Source: Peribacillus frigoritolerans_B
Lineage (GTDB): Bacteria > Bacillota > Bacilli > Bacillales > DSM-1321
Reading direction: 5' to 3'
Length of the DNA stretch: 64,000 nt
Assembly: GCF_044762665.1 (NCBI RefSeq)
Contig: NZ_JBIWES010000007.1
Coordinates: 124,001-188,000, forward strand
This document shows positions 1-8,454 of the stretch, piece after piece. The stretch's first letter is position 1, and each line of letters opens with the position of its first letter. Under the pieces are notes generated by a model, which saw nothing but the letters and a program-made list of their open reading frames with translations, searched no databases and had not been told where the DNA came from. A program made the translations under genes and the position numbers.

Positions 1-133
1 CTTCATCAAGGCTCTTGAAACCTTCTCCTTGAATGGCGGAAAAATGTACGAAAACATCATCTTCGTTTGGTACTTCGATGAAACCAAATCCTTTGTCACT
101 ATTGAACCATTTCACTTTACCTGTTACTGTCAT
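1..133 (-). CDS. Cold-shock protein, CspA/CspB family (partial, runs off the window)
   Basis: Only the N-terminal 44 residues lie in the window; the rest is beyond position 1. The reading begins MTVTGKVKWFNSDKGFGFIE and continues DDVFVHFSAIQGEGFKSL, which contains RNP1 (KGFGFIE) and RNP2 (VFVHF), the single-stranded nucleic acid binding motifs of the family. These proteins are small OB-fold RNA chaperones acting in the cytoplasm. A strong ribosome binding site (AGGAGG) lies 8 bases before the ATG. The residues MTVT before GKVKWF are slightly longer than the usual MLEGKVKWF start, as in some CspD-type paralogues. Family assignment is secure; which paralogue it is cannot be told. Confidence 0.95.
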   Translation of the reverse strand, partial: MTVTGKVKWFNSDKGFGFIEVPNEDDVFVHFSAIQGEGFKSLDE

Positions 134-580
134 TCGATGAATCCTCCTAAAAAGTTAAAAAATATTAATGGTGATGATTTTACCTAGATGGAAAAATCAA
201 TTTCACACATTATCCAGCACCCTCATTCAAGTTAAAATTATCATACGATGATGCTTGATAATATGTGAAAGCCTACAGGAAAAATTAACCCACTAACCTC
301 GGAGCAATTTCCAGTTTTTCAGTATATACCCACCTTTATAAAGGATAAAACAAATGGAAGTAATTTATACATTCCCATTTGGGGAAAATAATATTAGACA
401 GGTTTTATACGGGGAAATATAACGGTATTGTCGCGCAGGATTTTCCTGGATTGAAAATTGACGCGGATGCCATGTCCAATACGAAATGCCTTTATGGTTG
501 AAATCAGGGAAACAATTTGGCATTGAAGTTTTTCACGAAAATAATCGGGTATAGGATTAGAAAGAAAGGACTGATGAAAA

Positions 581-694
581 ATGAAGAAATTATTAAAAAG
601 GGCTCTCATTTTTGCTGCTCCAATCATATTCAAGGAAGTAAAAAAACGCTGGAAGAACAAGCGGAATCAAAAATCGATTAAAACTGCAAGGTAA
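581..694 (+). CDS. 37-residue basic, partly hydrophobic peptide of unknown function
   Basis: An ATG at 581 opens a 37-codon frame starting MKKLLKRALIFAAPIIFKEV and ending in a very basic tail (KKRWKNKRNQKSIKTAR). The first half is a short amphipathic or membrane-seeking stretch (LIFAAPIIF) between lysines. A Shine-Dalgarno-like AAAGGA lies about 10 bases upstream, and a hairpin followed by a T-rich tract ends the unit at about 766. I do not recognise the family, but similar short MKK...AAPI...K peptides occur in Bacillaceae. It stands alone between csp and prfC. A type I toxin or membrane-associated peptide is possible, but nothing here proves it. Confidence 0.4.
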   Translation: MKKLLKRALIFAAPIIFKEVKKRWKNKRNQKSIKTAR

Positions 695-744
695 ATAAAT
701 AAACCATGAATAAATGAACGGTAATCATATGGATTAAGATAGGG

Positions 745-770
745 GGCGCTGATTAAGCGTCTTTTGTTTT
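745..770 (+). terminator. Probable intrinsic terminator after the small peptide gene
   Basis: GGCGCT (745-750), loop GATTA and AGCGTC (56 to 61 in the same line, 756-761) form a six-pair stem with one G-T wobble, followed by TTTTGTTTT. Its position 50 bases after the stop at 694 supports real transcription of the small frame. Confidence 0.5.
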
Positions 771-1029
771 GCCATCTGAACAAATCCCCTAATGGGTGAT
801 TCATTCACCTCTACATCTTTCCTTCATATCGTGTTAAAATAGAAAGGTTGATTGAAATGAATGCTGAGTAGCCAATGCTTAAGCCTTATGATATATTTCT
901 TCTTACATATATTGTGTATGATCAGGATTTTTGCATACAAAGAAAGGTTGCCATTCCAATGTAAAAAATACAGTAAAAACCTCCTATAAATTTTTTTATT
1001 GATGACTCCAATAATGAAAGGAACATATT

Positions 1030-2604
1030 ATGACTAATTTAAAAGACGAGGTTCAATCCCGACGGACCTTCGCAATCATCTCTCACCCGGATGCTGGGAA
1101 AACGACTTTGACAGAAAAATTATTGCTGTTTGGCGGCGCGATCCGCGATGCCGGAACAGTTAAAGCTAGAAAAACAGGGAAGTATGCAACCAGTGACTGG
1201 ATGGAAATTGAAAAGCAACGGGGAATTTCCGTTACATCTTCAGTCATGCAATTCGATTATGAAGATTTCCGTGTCAATATTCTAGATACACCAGGCCACC
1301 AAGATTTCAGTGAAGACACATATCGTACACTGATGGCAGTTGATAGTGCCGTGATGATCATCGACTCGGCAAAAGGTATCGAGGATCAAACGGTTAAATT
1401 ATTCAAAGTATGCCGGATGAGGGGTATACCGATTTTCACTTTTATCAATAAAATGGACCGACAAGGTAAAACGCCGCTAGAATTGCTTGCCGAACTTGAA
1501 GAGGTATTAGGTATAGAAACATATCCAATGAACTGGCCGATTGGGATGGGAAAAGACTTCGTGGGCATTTACGACAGGTTCAATAATCGGATTGAACAGT
1601 TCAAAACTGAAGGGGAAGAGCGTTTCCTTCCGTTGAATGAAGATGGTGAACTCGAAGTCGATCATAAACTTAAGGATTCCCAGTTATATGAACAAACTTT
1701 GGAAGAAATCATGCTGTTGACGGAAGCGGGTAACCAATTCTCTGAAGAAAACATTGCGAATGGAAAACTTAGTCCTGTATTTTTCGGAAGTGCGTTAACG
1801 ACATTCGGTGTTCAGACGTTTTTGGATGCTTATCTGAAATTTGCACCAGCTCCACAAGCAAGGATGACAACGTCAGGTGAAATGGATCCTGTCAGTAATG
1901 ATTTTTCCGGTTTCATTTTCAAGATCCAGGCGAATATGAACCCAAAACACCGTGACCGAATCGCTTTCCTTCGCATTTGCTCTGGGAAATTCGAGCGTGG
2001 AATGAGCGTCAACTTGAGCAGGACAGGGAAACCGATCAACCTTTCTTCCTCTACTCAATTCATGGCTGATGATCGAAACACAGTAAATGAAGCGGTAAGC
2101 GGAGATATCATCGGTTTATATGATACCGGTAATTACCAAATTGGCGATACGATTACCACAAGCAAAGACATGTTTCAGTTTGAAAGGCTGCCTCAGTTTA
2201 CACCGGAACTATTCATGAGGGTAACAGCTAAAAACGTCATGAAACAGAAACATTTCCATAAAGGAATTAACCAACTTGTACAAGAAGGGGCAATTCAGCT
2301 CTTCAAAACGGTTCGGATGGAAGAATATCTGCTTGGTGCGGTCGGGCAACTTCAATTCGAAGTATTCGAGCATCGAATGAGGAACGAGTACAATGTTGAA
2401 GTCGTGATGGAGCGCATGGGCAGCAAGATTACACGCTGGGCTGAAGATGAAAAGCTTGATGAAAATCTTCATAGCTCAAGAAGCATCCTTGTTAAAGACA
2501 GGTTTGATAAATATGCATTCTTATTTGAAAATGAGTTTGCACTTCGTTGGTTCCAAGATAAAAATCCTGACGTGGAATTATATAATCCAATGGATTTGAA
2601 ATAA
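1030..2604 (+). CDS. prfC: Peptide chain release factor 3 (RF3), translational GTPase
   Basis: RF3 is a GTPase that recycles RF1/RF2 from the ribosome after peptide release. The 524-residue length is typical. The G domain is at the N-terminus: P-loop HPDAGKTT near residue 20, the switch II motif DTPGHQDF near residue 87, and NKMD near residue 141. The start TTTAxxISHPDAGKT region and the RGISVTSSV switch I match RF3 rather than EF-G. The gene is monocistronic: it is preceded by a 335-base gap and followed by two hairpins, the second a strong terminator. ATG at 1030 follows GAAAGGA at a suitable distance. Confidence 0.97.
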   Translation: MTNLKDEVQSRRTFAIISHPDAGKTTLTEKLLLFGGAIRDAGTVKARKTGKYATSDWMEIEKQRGISVTSSVMQFDYEDFRVNILDTPGHQDFSEDTYRTLMAVDSAVMIIDSAKGIEDQTVKLFKVCRMRGIPIFTFINKMDRQGKTPLELLAELEEVLGIETYPMNWPIGMGKDFVGIYDRFNNRIEQFKTEGEERFLPLNEDGELEVDHKLKDSQLYEQTLEEIMLLTEAGNQFSEENIANGKLSPVFFGSALTTFGVQTFLDAYLKFAPAPQARMTTSGEMDPVSNDFSGFIFKIQANMNPKHRDRIAFLRICSGKFERGMSVNLSRTGKPINLSSSTQFMADDRNTVNEAVSGDIIGLYDTGNYQIGDTITTSKDMFQFERLPQFTPELFMRVTAKNVMKQKHFHKGINQLVQEGAIQLFKTVRMEEYLLGAVGQLQFEVFEHRMRNEYNVEVVMERMGSKITRWAEDEKLDENLHSSRSILVKDRFDKYAFLFENEFALRWFQDKNPDVELYNPMDLK

Positions 2605-2608
2605 TGAA

Positions 2609-2632
2609 GAAGCCCGTGTTTATACGGGCTTC
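2609..2632 (+). terminator. Perfect 9-bp hairpin directly after prfC
   Basis: GAAGCCCGT (2609-2617) pairs perfectly with ACGGGCTTC (2624-2632) around a six-base loop, five bases after the prfC stop. It lacks a T-run, so by itself it may stabilise the mRNA 3' end rather than terminate. A second, similar CCCGTGT/ACACGGG hairpin with a T-run occurs at 2847-2876. Confidence 0.5.
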
Positions 2633-2635
2633 AGA

Positions 2636-2680
2636 CTGTAGACAAACTCGATGAAAATCAAGTTTGTCTACAGTTTTTTT
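2636..2680 (+). terminator. Intrinsic terminator of prfC
   Basis: CTGTAGACAAACT (2636-2648) pairs perfectly with AGTTTGTCTACAG (2661-2673) and is followed by seven T residues (2674-2680). This is a textbook rho-independent terminator. Confidence 0.85.
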
Positions 2681-2701
2681 AGGGTGTGGTGAAAACTCGA
2701 A

Positions 2702-2804
2702 CGTTGATTTCCACTACAGGCACTCGCTTTCCGCGGGCGGTCCGTGAGCCTCCTCGACGCTTTTTTCCCGCAGGAGTCTCGCACCTTCCGTTCCAACCAA
2801 CATT
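2702..2804 (-). repeat. GC-rich Bacillaceae intergenic repeat, copy A
   Basis: The block contains CACTCGCTTTCCGCGGG, GTGAGCCTCCTCG and CCCGCAGGAGTCTCGCA, ending near TTCCAACCAAC. It is one of four related copies in this window (others at 39597, 43528 and 43700). Its GC content stands out against the AT-rich gaps. Such REP-like elements are widespread between genes of Bacillaceae. Internal CCCGCAGGAG and GCGGG segments allow folding into a cruciform-like hairpin. No coding frame is present. Confidence 0.75.
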
Positions 2805-2846
2805 GTCTTATTTTAGATAGAACTCCCTTTGTCTGTAAACTCGAAC

Positions 2847-2876
2847 CCCGTGTGTTTTGAATACACGGGCTTTTTT
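2847..2876 (+). terminator. Hairpin with T-run downstream of repeat copy A
   Basis: CCCGTGT (2847-2853) pairs with ACACGGG (2863-2869), followed by C and six T residues (2871-2876). It resembles the 2609-2632 hairpin in sequence, as if a terminator had been duplicated or split around the repeat. The remaining bases to 3368 hold no gene I can recognise. Confidence 0.6.
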
Positions 2877-3368
2877 CATTATCTGGAGATATTTTAACGT
2901 TACTATAACTTATCGCTTACTTTAAGGTTGACCTTACATACAGGGAATGGGAGTGCCGATTGCTTCCTAATAGTCTCTAGCGGACTTTTCTCGTAGGAAT
3001 GTAGGGTGATTTCTTCATAAAGAAGAAGGTCTGTACTTAAAACAGGCTATATTGTCCTGGTCGATCATAATGAGAAAAAAATGTTTTCAATATTTAGTCA
3101 AGATCAATGGGACAACCAAGGCATTGCAATTAGCCCAAACTAATTATCGAATCACAAAAAAGTCATAATGATGGTATGAATTGAACATGAAGAGAAATAT
3201 CATTGGTGAAATCCAAGTCTACTAAAATATTCATTTGACAATCTCCTGAAACTCCTTTATATTTAGCTAGTACTTTAGTGCTTAAAAGCGTTTCAGTAAT
3301 TGTGAGGGGTGAAAAGGTCCGATCCTTACCTCAGAGAATATACAACATTGAAAGCGGGGAAATACATC

Positions 3369-4748
3369 ATGCGTCTTGAAGATGCAAAGCTAAAACTCTC
3401 CTTACCTGAAGCAATTGGGGTTTTGGCCATTCTATTCTTAATCATTGCAACTGGTATCATACATTATGGACTTGCCCCCCATATTCCAATTATAGCGGCA
3501 ATCCTTTTCTTATTTGTTTATGGGAAGTTCAAGAAGCTGCCATTTTCAATTATGGAGGCGGCTATAGTCAAAGGTGCAGTTTCTGGTATGGGAGCCATCT
3601 ATATATTCTTTTTCATTGGAATGCTGATTTCCATCTGGATGGCAAGCGGGACGATTCCTACCATCATGTACTATGGGTTTGACTGGATTTCTGGTGAATA
3701 TTTCTATGCGATCACATTTCTGGTGTGTTCGTTAATTGGGCTCTGTATCGGGAGTTCCCTTACTACATCAGCCACAATAGGTGTTGCCTTAATAGGTATG
3801 GCGGCGGCGATGGATTTATCGTTGGCGATCACAGCCGGAGCAATCATTTCCGGTGCATTTCTTGGGGATAAAATGTCTCCATTATCCGACTCGACCAACC
3901 TTGCATCGGGAACGGTTGGAGCATCATTATTTGAACATATTAATAATATGCTTTGGACTACGATTCCAGGTTTCTTTATATCACTTATCATCTTTTACTT
4001 CCTTTCACCGAATGTCAAAGTTACTCGTGTTGAGGAAATCGAAGCCATGACAAAGGCCTTGGAAATGGAAACGAACATTAGCATATGGAGTTTGATTCCG
4101 TTTGTCATCGTTCTAGTCATGGCTTTGAAAAAGGTGTCTGCGATTCCGACATTGTCAGCAGGAATCATTTCGGCGGCTGTAATTGCTTTCATACAAACGC
4201 CAAGTTTGACCGTTGCAAAACTAGCGGATATCTTATACGGGGGTTTTGTACTGAAAAGTGAAATGGAACAACTCGACTCAATCTTATCGCGGGGCGGGAT
4301 TGAAAGTATGATGTTCTCCGTTTCGATGGTGTTGTTGGCATTGGCGATGGGTGGACTATTGTTCGAATTGGGAGTCATACCTTCTATTTTAAATGCTGTC
4401 CAGGATTCATTGACGAGTGTAGCGAAAGTGATTTCCGCTACCGTATTTGCAGGAATCAGCGTGAATTTCCTGGTGGGTGAACAGTATTTGTCAGTGATAC
4501 TGCCTGGGAAAGCCTTTCAGCAGAAATATGAGGATTTAGGCTTGCAGCCAAAAACGCTTGCAAGGGTACTTGAAGATGCGGGAACAGTTGTGAACCCTCT
4601 GGTTCCTTGGGGTGTCTGCGGTGTATTCCTGACACAGGTATTGGGTGTTTCAACCCTTGAATATGCCCCATTTGCATTCTTCTGCCTACTTTGTCCTTTG
4701 CTCAGTCTGATTTCTGGCTTTACGAAAATCGGTATCCATTATAAATGA
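3369..4748 (+). CDS. nhaC: Na+/H+ antiporter, NhaC family
   Basis: This is a secondary transporter that exchanges cytoplasmic Na+ for external protons across the cell membrane. The 459-residue protein has about 11 hydrophobic segments and family motifs such as SSLTTSATIGVALIG, GAFLGDKMSPLSDSTNLA near residue 170 and the DAGTVVNPLVPWG segment near the C-terminus. An in-frame GTG at 3309 would add 20 hydrophilic residues, but no Shine-Dalgarno serves it. The ATG at 3369 follows GCGGGGA and gives the usual short N-terminus. The gene is monocistronic and ends in a terminator shared with the convergent ftsW. Confidence 0.93.
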   Translation: MRLEDAKLKLSLPEAIGVLAILFLIIATGIIHYGLAPHIPIIAAILFLFVYGKFKKLPFSIMEAAIVKGAVSGMGAIYIFFFIGMLISIWMASGTIPTIMYYGFDWISGEYFYAITFLVCSLIGLCIGSSLTTSATIGVALIGMAAAMDLSLAITAGAIISGAFLGDKMSPLSDSTNLASGTVGASLFEHINNMLWTTIPGFFISLIIFYFLSPNVKVTRVEEIEAMTKALEMETNISIWSLIPFVIVLVMALKKVSAIPTLSAGIISAAVIAFIQTPSLTVAKLADILYGGFVLKSEMEQLDSILSRGGIESMMFSVSMVLLALAMGGLLFELGVIPSILNAVQDSLTSVAKVISATVFAGISVNFLVGEQYLSVILPGKAFQQKYEDLGLQPKTLARVLEDAGTVVNPLVPWGVCGVFLTQVLGVSTLEYAPFAFFCLLCPLLSLISGFTKIGIHYK

Positions 4749-4785
4749 AAAAAACAGGCTGTCGGCTTCGACTGCCTGTTTTTTA
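4749..4785 (+). terminator. Terminator of nhaC
   Basis: AAAAAACAGGC and GCCTGTTTTTT flank a structured loop with further GTCGG/CGAC pairing; six T residues follow the stem. The A-run at the left end means it could work in both directions. Confidence 0.8.
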
Positions 4786-4811
4786 CTTCCATAACTTTGA
4801 GAGAAGGAAAA

Positions 4812-4841
4812 CCCCCTGACATGAACAGAAATGTCAGGGGG
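4812..4841 (-). terminator. Terminator of ftsW
   Basis: CCCCCTGACAT (4812-4822) pairs perfectly with ATGTCAGGGGG (4831-4841). On the minus strand the stem is followed by TTTTCC, 15 bases after the ftsW stop. Confidence 0.8.
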
Positions 4842-4856
4842 TAAAGGTTTTGATGT

Positions 4857-6050
4857 TTATTTTGAAGACGCAATCTCATCTTTTGGGATGGACACGACCT
4901 TTTCTTTCTGTTCAAGTAAATTCATTCGCATGACGACATTTTGGAATATGCCCATTGAAAGCATGAGCAGCAGTAAGGAGGATCCTCCATAACTGATGAA
5001 CGGAAGGGTAATCCCAGTAATAGGGATAAGTCCAGTCACTCCGCCAACGTTGATGCCGACTTGAATGCCGATCATGGATGAGATGCCGATCAATAAAAGA
5101 CTTCCAAATGGATCTTTGCATTTTGCTGAAAGTACAAATCCCCTTAGGACGATAAAACCTAGTGTCAATAGTACGAACCCCACTCCGAATATCCCGAGCT
5201 CTTCTGCAATGACGGCCATGATGAAATCAGTATGTGATTCAGGCAAGTATCCGTATTTTTGTACACTGTCACCAAGTCCCACTCCAGTAAGGCCGCCGGA
5301 TCCTATCGCGAATAAGGAATTCACGAGTTGATAACCGCTTTCTCCCGCCTTTCCGAAAGGGTCTGCAAACCCCGTAAAACGAGACACTTTATTTTCAGAG
5401 AGAACGGCTGAGAAATTTCCTGTCACGAGTACTCCTAATGCAAAAATGGCAACGAATATCGCAGTGATCAAAGAGAGTTTGAATATACTCTTAAAAGACA
5501 TCCCGGATGATATGATCATGGTGCTCGAAATCAGGAAAATGACTGCTGCCGTTCCATAGTCAGGCTGTATTCCGATTAAAAAGCAGATGAATACCAGAAA
5601 GAAAATCGGCGGGATGACGGCTTTATCAATACTATTGATTCGATCCTGCCTTTTTCCGTAAATGGCTGCCAGATAAATGATCATGGCTAACTTGGAAAAT
5701 TCAGCGGGCTGGATCGATGCTGTCCCTAACTTGAACCAGCTAGTGGCGTTTCCTGCTGTATGACCGAAGATAAAGAGCAGCAAAAGGACACCGGCCATCC
5801 CAAACATCATAGACATCAAGAACATTTTGTTTTTGTACATCTTATAAGGAAGGATCATCGTGACGATCATTGCCAGGAATGAAATGATAAAGGCCGTTTT
5901 TTGTTTCTCAAAGAAGAAATCCATAGGCTTTTCGTATCGAGCGACAGCAGTGATCATGCTCGAACTGTAAATCATGACTAAACCAAACAAACAGAGTAAT
6001 ACGACAGCGATGAAAATAGGGAAGTCGTATGCTTTAATTATTCTTTTCAC
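4857..6050 (-). CDS. ftsW: FtsW-type peptidoglycan glycosyltransferase (SEDS family)
   Basis: SEDS proteins polymerise lipid II into glycan strands; FtsW does so at the division septum with a class B PBP. The protein has about 10 membrane segments and the family signatures GHTAGNATSWFKLG, QPAEFSKL, QPDYGTA, YGYLPESHTDFIMAVIAEELG and GITLPFISYGGSS. Similarity to FtsW of B. subtilis looks higher than to RodA or SpoVE. A GTG at 6062 also opens the frame, but GAGGTGA overlaps it. That Shine-Dalgarno is correctly spaced for the GTG at 6050, giving MKRIIKAYDF, the usual family N-terminus. It stands alone here, so it may be a paralogue of a copy elsewhere. Confidence 0.9.
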   Translation of the reverse strand: MKRIIKAYDFPIFIAVVLLCLFGLVMIYSSSMITAVARYEKPMDFFFEKQKTAFIISFLAMIVTMILPYKMYKNKMFLMSMMFGMAGVLLLLFIFGHTAGNATSWFKLGTASIQPAEFSKLAMIIYLAAIYGKRQDRINSIDKAVIPPIFFLVFICFLIGIQPDYGTAAVIFLISSTMIISSGMSFKSIFKLSLITAIFVAIFALGVLVTGNFSAVLSENKVSRFTGFADPFGKAGESGYQLVNSLFAIGSGGLTGVGLGDSVQKYGYLPESHTDFIMAVIAEELGIFGVGFVLLTLGFIVLRGFVLSAKCKDPFGSLLLIGISSMIGIQVGINVGGVTGLIPITGITLPFISYGGSSLLLLMLSMGIFQNVVMRMNLLEQKEKVVSIPKDEIASSK

Positions 6051-6062
6051 TTGTGCGCTCAC

Positions 6063-6635
6063 CTCGAATATGTATGCGCGAAAAAATCGCCTTCTTATAT
6101 AGTAACGGAAAATTGATTATATAGATAATAATTTTTATCCGATAATATGAATTTATCCGCCATTACCTCATATTAAACACTCAAACCGATAAATTGGTCT
6201 GCCAGATTTATAGCCGAATTCGGATTCCTATACATTACCTTCGATAGCAAACGTGAATACTCCTTTTTATAGCAGAATTTTTTTACTATATATTCCATTG
6301 CGGTGCCATTATGTCTGGAAGAAGACCATTTAAGGTTATTTGTGACAAAACTTGAAGTGAAGCAGTGGATACTGTAAGCGTATTTGTTAGAGAAACTCAA
6401 CTTAAGAGGTATACTTATTTTAGCACCGATTATATGGCACGGAATCGGGCAGGAATAGAGGGAACAGGTTGTGATCTTGTTTCCAAGCGATTATATTATA
6501 CAGGATTGAGTCTCTGTCATTATATAAAGAGGGTTCAAGGATTAGGAAAGGAGTACCTCCTCGGTCGACCTTTATTTAAAGTATAAAAATGATATGGAGT
6601 ACCGATAAAAATATGTTAAAGCAAGGGGAGTAGTT
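6063..6635. other. 573-base gap between ftsW and the aldehyde dehydrogenase gene
   Basis: This AT-rich region holds two overlapping short frames on opposite strands (about 75 codons each at 6173-6400 and 6365-6586). Neither has a convincing ribosome binding site or a recognisable product. It presumably contains divergent promoters for ftsW and the downstream gene. I see no structured RNA in it. Confidence 0.5.
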
Positions 6636-8195
6636 ATGGAAGAAATACATGACAAGTTGGAAGTATTTTCTCCGGCAACAGGTGAAAAGATTGCGGAAAT
6701 CGTCCCAACGCCATTGGAGTCGATTCCTCATATATATAAGAAATCAAGACATGCTTTCCGATCATGGTCGAATCTTCCCGTCGAGGAACGGTTGCACTAT
6801 TTAAAACGGCTCCGTTTATTGATGGTTGAAAAAATGGATGAAATAGCAGAAGTCATTTCAAAAGATGCGGGAAAAGTGAAAATAGAAGCGCTGGTTGCTG
6901 ACATCATGCCAACGATTGATGCAATCAAGCATATCGAGAAACATGCAGTGAAAACTCTTTCTGGACGGAAGGTCACCACTCCACTCATGTTAATTGGTAA
7001 AAAATCTTCTATCCATTATATGCCCCGTGGAACGATTCTCGTCATTTCACCATGGAATTATCCGCTGCAGCTTTCCATGGTTCCCATTCTTAATGCTCTG
7101 GCAGCGGGAAATACAGTCATCGCCAAACCTTCAGAGGTAACTCCTTTAGTTGGGGTGTGCATCGAAAATCTGTTTCTTGAAGCTGGTTTCCCAGAAGGAA
7201 CTATACAGTTTGCCCATGGAGGGAAAGAATTGGGTGCGGCATTAACTGAGCAAAAACCAGATTATATATTTTTTACTGGATCGGTAAGGACCGGAAAAAT
7301 GATTGGTGAGGTTGCAGCAAGACACCTGATCCCAACGACTTTGGAGCTCGGCGGTAAGGATCCGATGGTCGTTCTGCGTGATGCTAACCTGGAACGGGCT
7401 GTGAACGGGGCTCTTTGGGGGGCTTTCACAAATAGTGGTCAGGTGTGCATGAGTGTTGAAAGGGTTTATGTGGAACGTCCTGTTTATAAGGAATTCCTAA
7501 TGCTTCTTAAAGAAAAAACGAAGTCCATGAGGCAGGGGGTGCAATCACAGGATGATATAGGTTCAATGACTTTCCCTAATCAAGTTGATATTGTGGCTGA
7601 ACATCTGGAGGATGCACTGAATAAGGGGGCCGTACTTGAAACCGGAACACCTCCGAAAGAATGGAAAATGGCGCAGGGCCATTTCATTCCGCCGACGATT
7701 CTTTCCAATGTCGATCATTCCATGAAAATCATGAAAGAAGAAACGTTCGGGCCCGTGTTGCCTGTTGTGCCTTTCGATACGGAGGAAGAAGTGATCGCCC
7801 TGGCAAATGAAAGTGAATATGGACTCAATTCCAGCGTTTGGACGATGGATAGGGAAAAAGCAAGCAGGATTGCGTCACGGTTAGTAACCGGGGCGGTGAC
7901 GATCAATGATGTGCTGATTACTGTTGCCAATCATCATTTACCATTTGGCGGTGCCAAACAAAGTGGGGTTGGCCGCTATCATGGCGAGCATGGATTGAAG
8001 ATTTTCTGCCATGAAAAAGCGATCATGATCGATAAAGGTAAAAACGATACAGAAATACAGTGGTATCCATATGAAGGGAAATACCCGAGTTTTTTATCGC
8101 TGTTTCAGAACTATTTTTCTGCCAAACCGAACTGGATTCGGTTTGGTAAAGAATATTTGAGATTGACAAAAATGTCTAAAAGGAACCGAAAATAG
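6636..8195 (+). CDS. NAD(P)-dependent aldehyde dehydrogenase
   Basis: It oxidises an aldehyde to the carboxylic acid. The 519-residue protein has the ALDH fold with SPWNYP at residues 138-143 (Asn141), Lys164 in the cofactor site (IAKPSE), the general-base Glu237 in LELGGKDP, and the catalytic Cys271 in NSGQVCMS. The late PFGGAKQSGVGRYHG motif is present. A roughly 45-residue tail rich in aromatic and basic residues follows, as in class 3 fatty-aldehyde dehydrogenases that associate with membranes. AGGGGAG lies 8 bases before the ATG. It is monocistronic. The substrate is unknown; a long-chain or aromatic aldehyde is plausible. Confidence 0.9.
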   Translation: MEEIHDKLEVFSPATGEKIAEIVPTPLESIPHIYKKSRHAFRSWSNLPVEERLHYLKRLRLLMVEKMDEIAEVISKDAGKVKIEALVADIMPTIDAIKHIEKHAVKTLSGRKVTTPLMLIGKKSSIHYMPRGTILVISPWNYPLQLSMVPILNALAAGNTVIAKPSEVTPLVGVCIENLFLEAGFPEGTIQFAHGGKELGAALTEQKPDYIFFTGSVRTGKMIGEVAARHLIPTTLELGGKDPMVVLRDANLERAVNGALWGAFTNSGQVCMSVERVYVERPVYKEFLMLLKEKTKSMRQGVQSQDDIGSMTFPNQVDIVAEHLEDALNKGAVLETGTPPKEWKMAQGHFIPPTILSNVDHSMKIMKEETFGPVLPVVPFDTEEEVIALANESEYGLNSSVWTMDREKASRIASRLVTGAVTINDVLITVANHHLPFGGAKQSGVGRYHGEHGLKIFCHEKAIMIDKGKNDTEIQWYPYEGKYPSFLSLFQNYFSAKPNWIRFGKEYLRLTKMSKRNRK

Positions 8196-8214
8196 AGCCT
8201 TTTATAAAAAAAGA

Positions 8215-8243
8215 TTGTTATTTTCATATCGAGCGCGTATACT
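8215..8243 (+). promoter_or_regulatory. Probable SigA promoter of the riboswitch-terC transcript
   Basis: TTGTTA (8215-8220), a 17-base spacer and TATACT (8238-8243) give a good vegetative promoter that would start transcription near 8250, just before the riboswitch aptamer. Confidence 0.65.
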
Positions 8244-8269
8244 ATTAATATACTTAATAACTGATTTTC

Positions 8270-8405
8270 CTTTTCAAAGGGGAGTAGCGTTAGGGTTCGC
8301 CCTAAAACAAAGTCGTCATTACGTGAATGTTAAACATTCATCGGCTTTGTTGACATGATTTCATGTTCAGCAAGACCTTTGCCTATACGGCAGAGGTCTT
8401 TTTAT
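8270..8405 (+). promoter_or_regulatory. yybP-ykoY manganese riboswitch with terminator
   Basis: The leader contains the hallmark CAAAGGGGAGTAGCG at 8275-8289. Arms TTAGGG/CCCTAA and ACAAAGTCG/CGGCTTTGT follow, and the aptamer closes with CAAGACCTTTGCC. CAAAGG (8275-8280) can pair with CCTTTG (8376-8381) to form P1. The same 3' bases form the left arm of a terminator, GACCTTTGCC (8374-8383) with GGCAGAGGTC (8389-8398), followed by five T residues. The two folds exclude each other. From what is known of the yybP-ykoY class, Mn2+ binding stabilises P1 and lets transcription continue into the exporter gene. Confidence 0.92.
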
Positions 8406-8454
8406 TTTGCCAATGCCAATAGGAAGGAAATACTAACTATTGGAGGTTGAATGG

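Noticed and set aside
394..660. 88-codon minus-strand frame between csp and prfC
   Set aside because: No ribosome binding site, no recognisable motif, and it lies opposite the better supported small peptide gene at 581-694.
6173..6586. Two overlapping about 75-codon frames upstream of the aldehyde dehydrogenase gene
   Set aside because: Opposite strands, no ribosome binding sites, Cys/His/Tyr-rich composition typical of non-coding AT-rich DNA.
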